Of a stretch of DNA of 64,000 nt, positions 11,488 to 22,541 are shown piece by piece. The notes under the pieces were generated by a model. The model made no database searches, was not told the origin of the DNA, and saw only the letters and a program-made list of their open reading frames with translations. Position numbers and translations under genes: made by a program. Each line of letters starts with the position of its first letter. Position 1 is the first letter of the stretch. Origin of the DNA: Eurosta solidaginis (lineage: Eukaryota; Arthropoda; Insecta; Diptera; Tephritidae); the NCBI RefSeq assembly GCF_040869045.1, contig NC_090319.1, positions 172,520,645 to 172,584,644 of the forward strand, in the 5' to 3' direction.

Positions 11488-11690
11488 TTAAGATTTTAAA
11501 AACATATTTCAAATAAACAAACTTTAAAGTAATATAATTTCAGATGGAGATGTTCCTGGTGCAGAGTCGCACTTCTTTTAGGTTTTGATTTTGTGTTTTT
11601 TCGAGTTCAATAAATACTGTTTATATCGAAATATATAAAAAACTATCCGGTTTGAAATTAAATTTAACTGAAGGTACCTGCGAGCAAACC
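11488..11690 (+). other. Probable 3' end of Transib, including a possible last exon
   Basis: TTTCAG at 11,538-11,543 is followed by a short open stretch ending SHFF-stop near 11,580 and by AATAAA near 11,608. This looks like a terminal exon and polyadenylation signal of the Transib gene interrupted by the RTE LINE. It is inferred from position and splice-like signals only. Confidence 0.35.
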
Positions 11691-11691
11691 C

Positions 11692-12185
11692 TTGGCATTG
11701 ACAAACACTAATGGACGCACTAAAACGACTGAAAGAATTTTCCAGAAAGAATGCAAGGATGGTTTCAAGCCAGCGCGCACTACTGTTGTCAAACGTGGAA
11801 ACGATACTGATTATGCGAAGCCTGTCCCTCAAGCGCAAGCTCGACGAAGTAGTTCATTGGCCAAAGAACAGAGTGTGAGGGAACGGCCCAGGGTAATGAG
11901 TAGTAGGATGAAACACAGGTACGACAAGAACTATAATTCTGTAGGTTTTTTGGACGGAGATTTGGTACTGCTATACAACCCTCACCGGCGGAAAGGTGTT
12001 CCATCCAAATTTTGGTGCAGTTTGGAAGGCACGTGCAGAGTTGTGAAGAGGATCAGTGATGTCATCTACCGCATACAAACAATTGGGAAACCACGAAATA
12101 TAAGTGTGGTTCATTTGGAGAGGCTAGCAGCGATTAGATCGAAAGATTTGTCTAATCGGGACGACCAGACTTTGGTGGAGGGCAG
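11692..12185 (+). pseudogene. Integrase C-terminus of Ty3-type element 1
   Basis: The frame 11,692-12,213 encodes the end of Pol. It includes RMKHRYDKNYNSVGFLDGDL, LLYNPHRRKGVPSKF, GTCRVVKRISDVIYRIQ and VVHLERLAA, the integrase C-terminal DNA-binding region usual for insect Ty3 elements of the 412/mdg3 type. The frame then runs into the 3' LTR, as is common. Protease, reverse transcriptase, RNase H and the integrase core are absent from the element, so only the two ends of the coding region survive. A purine-rich tract (GGTGGAGGGCAG) sits just before the LTR and fits the polypurine tract. Confidence 0.8.
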
Positions 12186-12667
12186 TGTGACGAATATTAG
12201 TGACACTAAGTGATACTCACATCACTAGTCTGATGCTAAGTAAATAAAGCCACAACAACAATAAAGCAGGCAGTCACTTGTATCTACATAAACGAATGAA
12301 TCATTATGTCAACACGTATGTACGTACACGCAGAGGAGAAGAGACGCACAAACACATGTATATATCTTATCTGAAATGCTCCCAAAAGTAGGCAATTATC
12401 TGTGGAAGCGTCACATATACACGCGCATATTAGAAGCTATACACGTGCATCTGTAGTTATAATTTTATAGCAGTAACTAAGTAAATTCTGGAAACGCCTA
12501 GAAGTATGGAACGAGGATATCGAAGAGTATAAAAAGCAGCAACAGTAGAGGCACGACAATCAGTTTGATTTAAGCAAGCTATAAGTTGCGAAGTATAAGT
12601 GTTATTGTTAAGTAGTCTAATAAAGGCCATTTTTGCATTATTCAATATTGGAGTTATTTATTCAACA
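12186..12667 (+). mobile_element. 3' LTR of Ty3-type element 1
   Basis: This 482-bp sequence is nearly identical to 3,610-4,092, starting TGTGACGAATATTAG and ending TTATTTATTCAACA. It has the same TATA box and initiator. It is followed not by host sequence but by a stretch resembling the element's own leader. Confidence 0.8.
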
Positions 12668-12727
12668 GTTTAGTGATTCGAGCGTTAGCAGAAGATTTGG
12701 AATAAGCGGAATTTCAGTAAATTCGTT
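12668..12727 (+). mobile_element. Second leader fragment of element 1 after the 3' LTR
   Basis: The first 32 bases correspond to 4,093-4,124, the sequence after the 5' LTR, with about six mismatches. The satellite resumes at about 12,728. This implies an LTR-internal-LTR-internal arrangement, or that the true LTR is longer than 483 bp. Confidence 0.55.
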
Positions 12728-14325
12728 ACAATATGAATGCCCTCCTGTGCTCGCCTTGCAATTGGTCTCTATGTGTTGCCTTTGTTGTAATTCATTTTTT
12801 TCATCATGTAGGTGTATAATTCTATATACTGTTTAATCCTAATGGTGTTGAATTTTTTTGGGGCGCTTAAAAGCTTAGTAACATTGTTTTGGATTTTACA
12901 GAATTTGTTCTTCCACTGTTACTATTATATCAATGATATCATATGTATGTAATTAGCGAGACTTGCTCAAATTGCTTTATACAATGGTTTTTGCTATTGA
13001 TATTAGAGAAAAATTGTAAGGTTTACAAACGGCGATGGTTACTAGGACATTTTTCTGAATTTCACTTCTTCATCAGATAGCTTTTCGGGAGCTGAGTATT
13101 GAATCTCCAACATTCATACTATTGTAAAGGCAGATGCATTTAACCACTCAGCCATATGAATGCCCCGCTGCTCGCCTTGCAATTGGTCTCTAAGTTTTGC
13201 CTTTGTAGTAGTTCATTTTATTCACCATGTAGGTGTATAATTCTATATACTGTTTAATCCTAATGGTGTTGAATTTTTTGGCGCGCTTAAAAGCTTAATA
13301 ACGTTTGTTTGGATTTTACAGAATTTGTTCTTCCACTGTTACTATCATATCAATGATGATGTCATATGTACATATGTAAGATTTGCTCAAATTGCTTTAT
13401 ACAATGGTTTTTGTTATTGATATTAGAGAAAAACTGCAAGGTTTACAAACGGCGATGGTTACTAGGACACATTTCTGAATTTGACTTCTTCATCAGCTAA
13501 CTTTTCGGAAGCTGAGTATTGAACTCGAATCTCCAACATTCATACCAGTGTAAATGCAGATGCCTTCAACCACTCAGCCATATGAATGCCCCGCTGCTCG
13601 GCTTGCAATTGGTCTCTAAGTGTTGCCTTTGTTGTAATTCATTTTATTCACCATTTAGGTGTATAATTCTATCTACTATTTAATACTAATGGTGTTGAAT
13701 TTTTTTTTGCGCGCTTAAAAGCTTAGTAACATTTGTTTGACTTTTACAGAATTTGTTCTTCCACTGTTACTATTATATCAATGATATCATATGTGCATAA
13801 TTAGCGAGACTTGCTTAAATTGCTTTATACAATGGTTTTTGTTATTGATATTAGAGAAAAATTGCAAGGTTTATATACGGCGATGGTTAATAGGACATGT
13901 TTCTGAATTTCACTTCTTCATCAGCTAGCTTTTGGGGAGCTGAGTATTGATCTCGAATCTCCAACATTCATACGAGTGTAAAGGCAGATGCCTTTAACCA
14001 CTCAGCCATATGAATGCCCCGCTGCTCGCCCTGCAATTGGTCTCTAAGTGTTGCCTTTGTTGCAATTAATTTTACTCACCATGTAGGTGTATAATTCTAT
14101 ATACTGTTTAATCCTAATGGTGTCGAATTTTCTTGGCGCGCTTAAAAGCTTAATAACATTTTTTTGGATTTTACAGAGTTTGTTCTTCCACTGTTGCTAT
14201 TATATCAATGATATCATATGTATGTAATTAGTGAGACTTTCTCATATTACTTTATACAATGGTTTTTGTTATTGATATTAGAGACAATTTTTAAGGTTTA
14301 CAAACGCCGATGGTTACTAGGATAT
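12728..14325 (+). repeat. Tandem satellite, about 3.7 units
   Basis: The end of the interrupted unit lies at 12,728-12,772. Units follow at 12,773-13,193, 13,194-13,619 and 13,620-14,047, then a partial unit to about 14,325. Unit length is 421-428 bp. Each complete unit has GTGTTGCC start, AAAAGCTTAGTAAC, ACAATGGTTTTTG, the minus-strand tRNA-like block and GGTCTCTAA end. No ORF is conserved. Confidence 0.9.
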
Positions 14326-15148
14326 TGCAAGAGCAGCTCAACCCATTGCAGCACTGCGCATTATTCATTTTTCAACTAGCGCAACAAATGAAACATGTCT
14401 TCTAATTGTATAAAAAATTAGTATGTATTATTGAATTTGCGTGAATTCCTGTTACAAGCTAGAGATGGTCCTTACGCCTTCGATATTAACATTTTTAAGC
14501 AATAATTATTGATGTTATATTATCAGAAACAACAGGTAAACTGTGTAACATTCACCACTCATGAAGAAAAAAGCATGTGCAATATTTGCAGACATGCGTA
14601 AATATCAAAATCGTTTTGAATTTAGCGCAGTTCTCTGCTCAAATAGCGCAACCAGTGCACACACTGGGCAAATCCTTTTGCAAATTGGTAATTGGCACAA
14701 GGATACTTGAGCCGTGTAATTGGCGTAGTACGCATGTTCGTAAAGTGCGAAGGCAAGATCCGAACGGCGATGCACTGATATGATCGAGTGATGCGTTCAG
14801 CGTTGCCATATATCTTTTTTCCAAGTCGTCAAACGCCACCCTAAAAATCTTCATCTATGGCAACAACCAAAGTCGAGTTAAGACGCAATTGGGTTATTAC
14901 CAGGGGCCGTGCGATGAGATCGCCGGTTTCATTCAACAATATTAGCTTTAAAAGCGCTTTCCTGAAAATTGTCGTTGGTTGCTATTTCTTGTTGCCACAT
15001 ATATGTGACATATAACAGCTTTTTAATTAATTTTGTTTTATTTTATAAATGACAAAAACGTCTTAAAAGATAAATTTTGTATTATATATAAAGGGTACTT
15101 GTTTTCAGTCTATTTCATTTCTTAGTTTAACATTTTCGCGTTCATTTT
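14326..15148. other. No recognisable feature
   Basis: Single-copy-looking AT-rich sequence. Short ORFs (14,577-14,783 and 14,639-14,854) overlap on opposite strands and show no recognisable domain. Confidence 0.5.
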
Positions 15149-17263
15149 TATACTCAGCTGAACAGAGTTCACAGAGTATATTAATTTTGTTCGCATAACG
15201 GTACCCTGTAACGGCATAAACTAATCGAGAAAAAAGAAATTCATTTAGCCATGTCCGGCCGTCGGTCCGTCCGTCCTTTCGTCCGTAAACACAATAACTT
15301 GAGAAATTTTTGAGGTAAAAAAATAAATGTAAGGCGCGATAACCTCCGAAGAGATCTAAGGCCGAGCTTCTCTTCCAATTTGCGTCGTGCTGCTCTTGAT
15401 TTTGCCTACAAATTGGCCGGACTGGACCTACATGTTTTATGCCGACTCTGAACGGCATCTGCAAGGCAGATGAGTTTCCACTGAGAGCTTTTCATGGCAG
15501 AAATACACCCGGAGCTTAGACAAATTTTCTTCTAATTGAAAAACCGTATTTCTAAAATTTTGATGTTGCTTTGCCCGGGGTGTGCACCCAGGGTATACGG
15601 TGTGGTAGGCGGAGCACGCTACCATCACACCACGGTGGCCGCCAAACTTTTGAGGTATCTTGATGAAGCTTGGTATGTACGTTCCTGGGCACTCATCTCA
15701 GATCGCTATTTAAAATGAACGAAATCGGACTATAACTACACCCACTTTTTCGATATCGAAAATTTCGAAAAATCGAAAAACTGCGATAATTCATTACCAA
15801 GGACGGATAAAGCGATGAAACTTGTTAGGTGGGTTGAATTTATGATGCAGAATAGAAAATTAGTAAAATCTTGGACAATGGGCGTGGCACCGCCCACTTT
15901 TAAAAGAAGGTAATTTAAAAGTTTTGCAAGCTGTAATTTGGCAGTCGTTGAAGATATCATAATGAAATTTAGCAGGAACGTTACTCCTATTACTATATGT
16001 GTGCTAAATAAAAAATAGCAAAATCGGATAACGAACACACACGCCCACTATTTAAGAAAATAATTTTAGAAGTCAAATTTTAACAAAAAATTGAATATCT
16101 TTACAGTATATAAGTAAATTATGTCAACATTCAACTCCAGTAATGATATGGTGCAACAAAATATAAAAATAAAAGAGAATTTCAAAATGGGCGTGGCTCC
16201 GCCCTTTTTCATTTAATTTGTCTAGAATACTTTTAATGCCATACGTCGAACAAAAATTTACCAATCCTTGTGAAATTTGGTAAGGGCATAGCTTCTGTGA
16301 CGATAACTGTTTTCTGTGAAAATGGGCGAAATCGGTTGAAGCCACGCCCAGTTTTTATACACAGTCCGCCGTATGTCCTTCCGCTCGGCCGTTAACACGA
16401 CAACTTGACCAAAAATCGATATATCTTTACTAAACTTAGTTCACGTACTTATCTGAACTCACTTTATGTTGGTATTAACAATGGGCGAAATCCGACTATG
16501 ACCACGCCCACTTTTTCGATATAGAAAAATGAAAAAAAAAATGCCATAATTACATACCAAATACGGAAAAGGGAAGAAACATGGTGGATTGGTTTTTTGA
16601 CGGAAAATATAACTTTAAAAAACTTTGTAAAATGGGTGTGACATCTGCCATATTAAGCAGAAGAAAATGAAAAAGTTCTGCAGGGCGAAATCCAAAGCCC
16701 TTGGAATCATGACAGGAATACTGTTCGTGGTATTACATATATAAATAAATTAGCGGTACCCGACAGATAATGTTCTGGGTCACCCTGGTCCGATATCTCG
16801 AAAACGCCTTCACATATACAACTAAGGTTCACTCCCTTTTAAAACCCTCATTAATACCTTTAATTTGATACCCATATCGTACAAACACATTATAGAGTCA
16901 CTCTGGTCCACCTTTATGGCGATATCTCGAAAATACGTCCACCTATAGAACTAAGGCCCACTCCATTTTAAAATACTCATTAACACCTTTCATTTGATAC
17001 CCATATCGTACAAACACATTATACATAGAGTCACCCCTGGTCCAACTTTATGTGCGATTTCTCGAAAAGGCGTCCACCTGTAGAACTATGGTCCACTCCC
17101 TTTTAAAATACTCTTTATTACCTTCCATTTGATACCAATGTCATACACATTCCAGGGTTACCCTAGGTTAATTTTCCTACATGGTGATCTCTTATTTTGT
17201 CTCCAAAGCTCTCAGCTGAGTATGTAATGTTCGGTTACACCCGAAACTGGCCTTCCTTACTTG
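15149..17263 (+). mobile_element. DINE-1/Helentron-like element, copy A
   Basis: It starts TATACTCAGCTGAACAGAG and ends with a GTTCGG...CCGAA hairpin followed by CCTTCCTTACTTG. The motif CTCAGCTGAG near the start recurs as CTCAGCTGAGTATG near the end (17,211-17,224), giving subterminal inverted repeats. An internal array of about three 130-bp units lies at about 16,790-17,150. No ORF. A SINE interrupts it at 15,317-15,643. Four copies in the window share this layout. Confidence 0.7.
15317..15643 (-). mobile_element. tRNA-derived SINE in copy A
   Basis: Same SINE as at 1,435. It is flanked by a 13-bp duplication AAATTTTTGAGGT / AAACTTTTGAGGT (15,304-15,316 and 15,644-15,656; one mismatch). 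The duplicated bases are part of the host element, so it inserted after copy A. Confidence 0.9.
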
Positions 17264-17328
17264 TTTTAGCATATTTATTTGCAGTTATATATTATGAAAG
17301 AAGAAAAAGTAATTTAATTTTTTAATTA

Positions 17329-17926
17329 ACGGTACCCTGTAACGGCATAAACTAATCGAGATAGATATAGACTTCTATATATCAAAATGATCTGGGCGAA
17401 AAAAGAAATTAATTTAGCCATGACCGTTCGTCCGTCCGTCTATCCGTAAAAACGATAACTTGAGTAAATTTTGTACGTTCCTGGGCTCAGATCGCAATCG
17501 GAGTATAACTACGCCCACTTTTTCGATATCGAAATTTTCGAAAAACCGAAAAACTGCGATAATTCATTACCAAGGAGGGATAAAGCGATGAAACTTGGTA
17601 GATGGGTTGACTTCATGACGCAGAATAGAAAATTAGTAAAATCTTGGACAATAGGCGTTGCGCCGCCAACGTTTAAAAGAAGGTAATTTAAAAGTTTTTC
17701 AAGCTGTATTTTGGCAGTCGTTGAAGATATAATGACGAAATTTGGCAGGAACGTTACTCCTATTACTATATGTGTGCTAAATAAAAATTAGCAAAATCGG
17801 ATAACGAACACGCCAACTTAAAAAAAAATAAAATTTTAACAAAAAATTTAATATCTTTACAGTATATAAGTAAATTATGTCAACATTCAACTCCAGTAAT
17901 GATATGGTGCAACAAATACAAAAACT
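17329..17926 (+). mobile_element. DINE-1/Helentron-like element, copy B, truncated
   Basis: It matches about the first 800 bp of copy A, beginning inside the family's 5' region (AACGGTACCCTGTAACGG) and ending near GGTGCAACAAATACAAAAA. It lacks the start hairpin, the minisatellite and the 3' end, and it has an internal deletion of about 70 bp relative to the other copies near 17,470. Confidence 0.75.
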
Positions 17927-18579
17927 AGAAAAGTAATTTAATTTTAAATAATCTTGAGCCAGGCCTAACAATAATTATTTTTTCTTATTATTGTTATGAT
18001 ACATTTTTTCTTAAATGAAAAAATTGTTTCATTAGAATAGAAAAAAAAATTTAGACAACTACCAAAGCTCGTTGTATAGATCCATTTCGGGAACTGCTAA
18101 TTTACTTCATCGGCAATGTTTAGCCGCCGCTGCTATAACCATTCAGCTATAAAAGCGGTTTTTTGTTTGTCTGCATTATTTCTACTTCTATCCTGCTTCT
18201 TGTTCACAGCGCTGCGACATCTGTTGTAGAAACGATATGAAAATTTGACATGTTTTATGCCAATGATGCCATAGTGTCATATTAATAGACAATTTTCCCC
18301 CGGGCTCCGGGATGTACTAAAATTGTTGTTGTTATATCAGCCTACTGACTTGTAAGATCGCGTGTTCGCATCTAGCTCAAAGCCTAACGATAATTATTTT
18401 ATCTTATTATTGTTATGATACATTTTTTCTTAAATGAAACATTTTTAAACGGTTTTATTTAGCTTGACTTGACAGGCTGGCACGAATTTTGTAATTAAAA
18501 TTTAAGTAACTTCCCGATAAACTACAAGCTTGAAACTTGGAATATAGTTCAGAACCCGATGACAATGCACTAATAAGAA
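17927..18579. other. Region with a 58-bp direct repeat and tRNA-like motifs
   Basis: GCCTAAC(A/G)ATAATTATTTT and the following 38 bases occur at about 17,962-18,019 and 18,382-18,439. Just before the second copy is GTTCGCATCTAGC, resembling a tRNA B box. On the minus strand TAGCTGAATGG (near 18,145) resembles an A box. This may be two pieces of another SINE family. No gene. Confidence 0.35.
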
Positions 18580-18930
18580 AAGAAATCGCCGCTAGGTGGC
18601 GCAAGGATCGAGATATTAAAAAAAAACGCATTTCCTGTCCGATATGAAAAAATTGCCGCTAGGTGGCGCCAGGATCGAGATATTCAAAAAAATCGTATTT
18701 GTAGTCCGATTTGGCTCATATTTGGAACACAAAATACATACAAGAATAGAAAGCGTCCCATGAAAAAACCGCCACTAGGTAGCGCAGGGATCCAGACATT
18801 CAAAAAATCGTATTTGTAGTCCGATTTGGCTCATATTTGGAACGCATAATACATACAAGAATAGAAATCGACCTATGAAAAAAATTGCCGCTAGGTGGCG
18901 CAAGGATCGAGATATTAAAAAAAATCGTAT
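18580..18930 (+). repeat. Minisatellite with CTCF-like core
   Basis: Four copies of a block containing GCCGCTAGGTGGCGC or a close variant start near 18,590, 18,657, 18,770 and 18,889. Each is followed by AAGGATCGAGATATT-type sequence and, in later copies, by ATCGTATTTGTAGTCCGATTTGG. The third copy is degenerate (GCCACTAGGTAGCGC). The spacing of later units is about 115 bp. Confidence 0.75.
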
Positions 18931-19246
18931 TTGTGGTACGATTCGGTCCATATTTGGAACACATAATACATACATGAATAGAAAGCGACCTATGATATCC
19001 GGTTTGGCTCATATTTTGAACAAATATTACATACAGCCCGGTAGAAGTAACATCAAAATATTTTGGAGTTGGAAGTGGGACAAGCATATCTACGTGGCGC
19101 AGAGTCGAGTCTTTGGAAGGATTATGTATTGAGGACTTAGATTGTAACAAATTGTCAGGAAAGAGTCCTTGTAATAATCAGTCACTAAATGAACTAAATA
19201 GAATGAGAAATAATAGGCAAATAAATAAAGACTAAAAACTTGAAAA

Positions 19247-19680
19247 TAAAATGATTAAAAAAAATGTTAAGTTAAACGGTTTTATTGAAAACAATACTTA
19301 CATGAAGTAATAATAATACTAAAAGCTAGAAAATAATTAGTTAGGTCCTAGGTACTAGTCATCGCACACCTCATCAATCTAGGGCGTTGATCAGACCATT
19401 AAATAAAAGCGTTGGGTGCGTCAAATTTCTATTGATAGTCATGTATAAGACCAACAGAACCTTAATAAGGTTATGCTACGCCTCACATTTTTAGAAATTT
19501 CACGCGCCCAACGCTTTTATTTAATTGTCTGATCAACGCCCTAGATTGATGAGGAGTGTGATGACTAGTACCTAGGACCTAACTAATTATTTTCTAGCTT
19601 TTAGTATTATTATTACTTCATGCAAGTATTGTTTTCAATGAAACCCTTTAACTTAAAACATTTTTTTTATTATTATTTTT
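19247..19680. repeat. Long inverted repeat / fold-back element
   Basis: Two arms of about 175 bp (19,247-19,425 and 19,500-19,680) are near-perfect reverse complements over a long stretch, including TAGTTAGGTCCTAGGTACTAG in both orientations, around a spacer of about 75 bp. RNA or single-stranded DNA from here would form a very stable hairpin. No ORF. Confidence 0.85.
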
Positions 19681-19782
19681 ATTTAATTAAGCACTGGTTC
19701 CGGCCGTGAGCCGATGCGTGCGCACAGGGGCTACCGCTGTGCCGTTAAGGTGCACTTCCCCTCCGCCCACGGGTCGACCCAC

Positions 19783-20748
19783 GGTGTATCGGCTGGTACA
19801 ACCCCGCCCCCCTTACGCACCTTCTACTAGTGTGCAAGTAGGGAGGCGGGGGTGTCCAGCGGTGCAAACACACTAACGAGTCCTCGCAGTCTCTTCCCCA
19901 GGTGACCGATCCCGCGGACTACCGATCCTGCCGAAGGCTACCGATCAATTCCATCCCGCCGATACCGTCAACTGACCCGCCCGGAACGAGGCGCCGCTGT
20001 CCAGGTAAACACCATCGCCAGCCTACTTCCCCTCTCTTCCCGGCCCTGGTACGCGCTCCGTAGCCCACCGCCGCTGCCGTCGCATCGTCGCCCCTCTGGT
20101 ACCGCCGCTGCTTCCATCCCGCCGGTGCTACGCCGACCGTTGGCCGTCCGCCATACTACCGCCGTGCTGGTGCCGCCGCTGCTACACCAACCGCTGGGCC
20201 GCTTGCCGTTAAGCCGCTGCATCCTTCGCGCCAATGCTACGACGACCGTTGGCCGTCTGCCGTCCTACCGCCGTTAAGCCGCTGCATCCGTCCCGCCGCT
20301 GCTACGACGACCGTTGGCCGTCCGCCATCCTACCGTCGTTAAGCCGCTGCATCCGTCACGCCGCTGCTACGACGACCGTTGGCCGTGCACCATCCCACCG
20401 CCATTAAGCCGCTGCATCCGTCCCGCCGCTGCTACGACGACCGTTGGCCGTCCGCCATCCTACCGCCGTTAAGCCGCTGCTTCCGTACCGCCGTACTAAT
20501 CCGCCCGTTACCCGACCGTTCAGCCGTCCTACCTAACCTCCTCTATTCCAACGCCCGTTAGCCGCCGCTCCGCCCCCTCGCCATATTGCGACGGAAAGCT
20601 CCTGCCCGTCTAATATCTCCAGCCGTGTGTGCGTGTGTTCGTAACACATAAATATTGTGTATTTATTCAGTAGGGGTTTGTGGGACCTTTACTCGACTCT
20701 GGATTGACTGAGCGTTACCCCAGCCTTAGACAAAACCCACCTCATAAA
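19783..20748 (+). mobile_element. 5' LTR of Ty3-type element 2 (rearranged)
   Basis: The last 300 bp (about 20,440-20,745) match the end of the 3' LTR at 23,800-24,128, including GTAACACATAAATATTGTG. The first part is GC-rich and diverged, and the start is uncertain. TGTATCGG at 19,783 resembles the TGTATCGT start of the 3' LTR. A primer-binding site follows directly. Confidence 0.55.
20200..20490 (+). repeat. GC-rich 60-bp tandem repeats within the LTR
   Basis: About four to five units contain AAGCCGCTGCATCCGTCCCGCC followed within the unit by GCTACGACGACCGTTGGCCGT (the two blocks are not contiguous with each other's ends in every unit). The 3' LTR carries only about one and a half units (23,775-23,865), so the array has changed copy number between the two LTRs. 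Confidence 0.8.
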
Positions 20749-20766
20749 TGGCGCCCGAGCAGGGAC
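20749..20766 (+). promoter_or_regulatory. Primer-binding site, tRNA-Lys type
   Basis: TGGCGCCCGAGCAGGGAC follows the LTR end within a few bases. It differs by one base from the complement of the 3' end of tRNA-Lys used by several LTR elements. It would prime minus-strand DNA synthesis. Confidence 0.75.
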
Positions 20767-20779
20767 CCTCCTCCGCAGA

Positions 20780-22016
20780 TGACCGTGGAAAACCAAATAC
20801 AACAACCACTAACACTGCCGGGCGGGTTCGACGAACACACCATCAGAAACATCAAACACACCGGCCCCCGAAGTTACGACGCTGAATACCGGCTCACTCA
20901 ATTGGATCTACTTACTGAAAAGGGAGAGGCTGATAGAGGAGTGTAAGAAGCATAGCATTCCCGTGGAAGGCCAAACCGTAGCCGATCTACGCCGCGCACT
21001 GAGCACGTACGTGCAAGCAAAACGCACGAGGAAATCAAGTGAAGACCTACTAAAGGAGTTGGAGAAGGAAGTAGAAGAGGACGAACGGAAACCAGTTAAA
21101 CTAGCAAAACCAACACTAAACATCACTCCAGCACAACCGACCAAATCGATAACCGCCATCCAGGTACAAAATTCCCTCTCGCATGCGCATGAGAGAGAAC
21201 GCGCGCAACCGAAACGAGTCGAGATGAGCACCAGTGAGCTAATGAATACCGTCCGCCACTGGGATCTGCATTTTTCGGGAGAGGAGCCGCTGCAGGAAGT
21301 TTCTGGATGAAATAGAGGAGCTCGCCGAATCCCCGTCGACCGGCTCCTCCTAACGCTACCGGAACTGCTGCGGGGCAAAGCACTCCAATGGTACCGCATC
21401 CGTAAGCAACAAATCAACCACTGGAGCGACTTTTTTTTCTGCCTAAGCGTCATCTTCAACATTTAGAAGAGGCCATCCGAAAAAGCAGGCAACAAGGCCG
21501 AGCAAAAGCCAAGGACTACGTCCTCGCATTGGAAACGCTGATCCGCCAGCATCCGACAATGTGCAAGGAAAATCATCTCGAGCGAATATACGATGGCCTA
21601 CGCGTTGAATACCGCCTCTTCGTCAAGCGCAGCGAGTTTAAGATGATCGATGAGCTCCTGGAAATAATGGAGGAATATGAGCTGCTAAAAAGCGAGGAAG
21701 CGAAACAGGACAAAGAAGCGATTCACAGCCAGTATCATCTTCAAAAGGAGTACGATAGCAAGGAGTGCTCCGGGCGCTGCAAGGAACGCGGACACCGCCG
21801 CTTCCAATGCAGGGGCCGCTGGAGAAGGTTCTGCTCCAGGTGTGGACAAGACAACATCCTCTCCAGGGACTTCCTATGCCCTTCGACCAACCAATCCACC
21901 GACAACAACACATCCAAGATGCCGTCAAGTTATGTGAGAGGAAGCCGCCAAGCATCATTTGTGCGGCCACAGAAGCCTATTGAACCACCAGCCTGCGATC
22001 CCGCTGCGAAATGCAA
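20780..22016 (+). pseudogene. Gag of Ty3-type element 2, frameshifted
   Basis: Three frames cover it: 20,680-20,946, 20,963-21,310 and 21,529-22,020. The second has a charged helical region (SSEDLLKELEKEVEEDE). The third has a capsid-like helical part (NHLERIYDGLRVEYRLF, residues about 13-32) and two damaged zinc knuckles: CSGRCKERGHRRFQC, with one residue too many between the first cysteines, and CSRCGQDNILSRDFLC, where the His is absent. Stops between the frames, for example at about 20,945 and 21,308, show it is not intact. The family role is the nucleocapsid/capsid precursor. Confidence 0.65.
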
Positions 22017-22541
22017 GTAGATGACCGTTTCTATATACCGATAACCATCGAGGGCATGAGCGTGCGCGCGCTAGTGGACACCGGCGCCACCCTTTCATAC
22101 GTCGATGAGTCAATACGAAATCACCTGGAGAGAAGCAACATCAAACCACGTCTTAACAGGCGGAACGTCCAATTGGCAGACCAGACGTGTGTCTATAGTT
22201 CGAATTCCTACACAGCAAGGATTACGTACCAAGGACGAACGACCAACACAATGATATCCGTCATCCCGAACCTCGCAGAACGGATGATCTTAGGAATGGA
22301 CTTTTTACGGGAAAGGGGAATCACCCTCACGCTAGATGGTCAGCCGTTAGAAGCCACTTTGACCAGAAGATCAGCCGAGTTAGACACGCTGTGTGCAATG
22401 ACCAGCCGGAAACACGTGAGCAATGGCCAAAATTCGGGGCAGGAAACTTTTTCAGCGCACCACCAGAAGCGATTGAGTAAAACCGTTAGCCCAATTACCG
22501 CAGCCGAACATTCAACCATCCGTAACATAACCGACCGCTGA
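22011..22541 (+). pseudogene. Retrotransposon aspartic protease (element 2)
   Basis: This 176-residue frame overlaps the end of Gag. It contains the retroviral-type protease active site ALVDTGATLSYV (about residues 20-31) and the ILGMDFLRERGITL flap-distal motif (about residues 93-106). It would mature the Gag-Pol polyprotein as a dimer. The frame then continues into unrelated-looking sequence and stops at 22,541, with no reverse transcriptase following. The protease fold looks complete, but the element is a deletion derivative. Confidence 0.75.

Noticed and set aside
19968..20234. Minus-strand ORF rich in Arg/Gly
   Set aside because: It is a by-product of GC-rich LTR tandem repeats with no stop codons; no domain.
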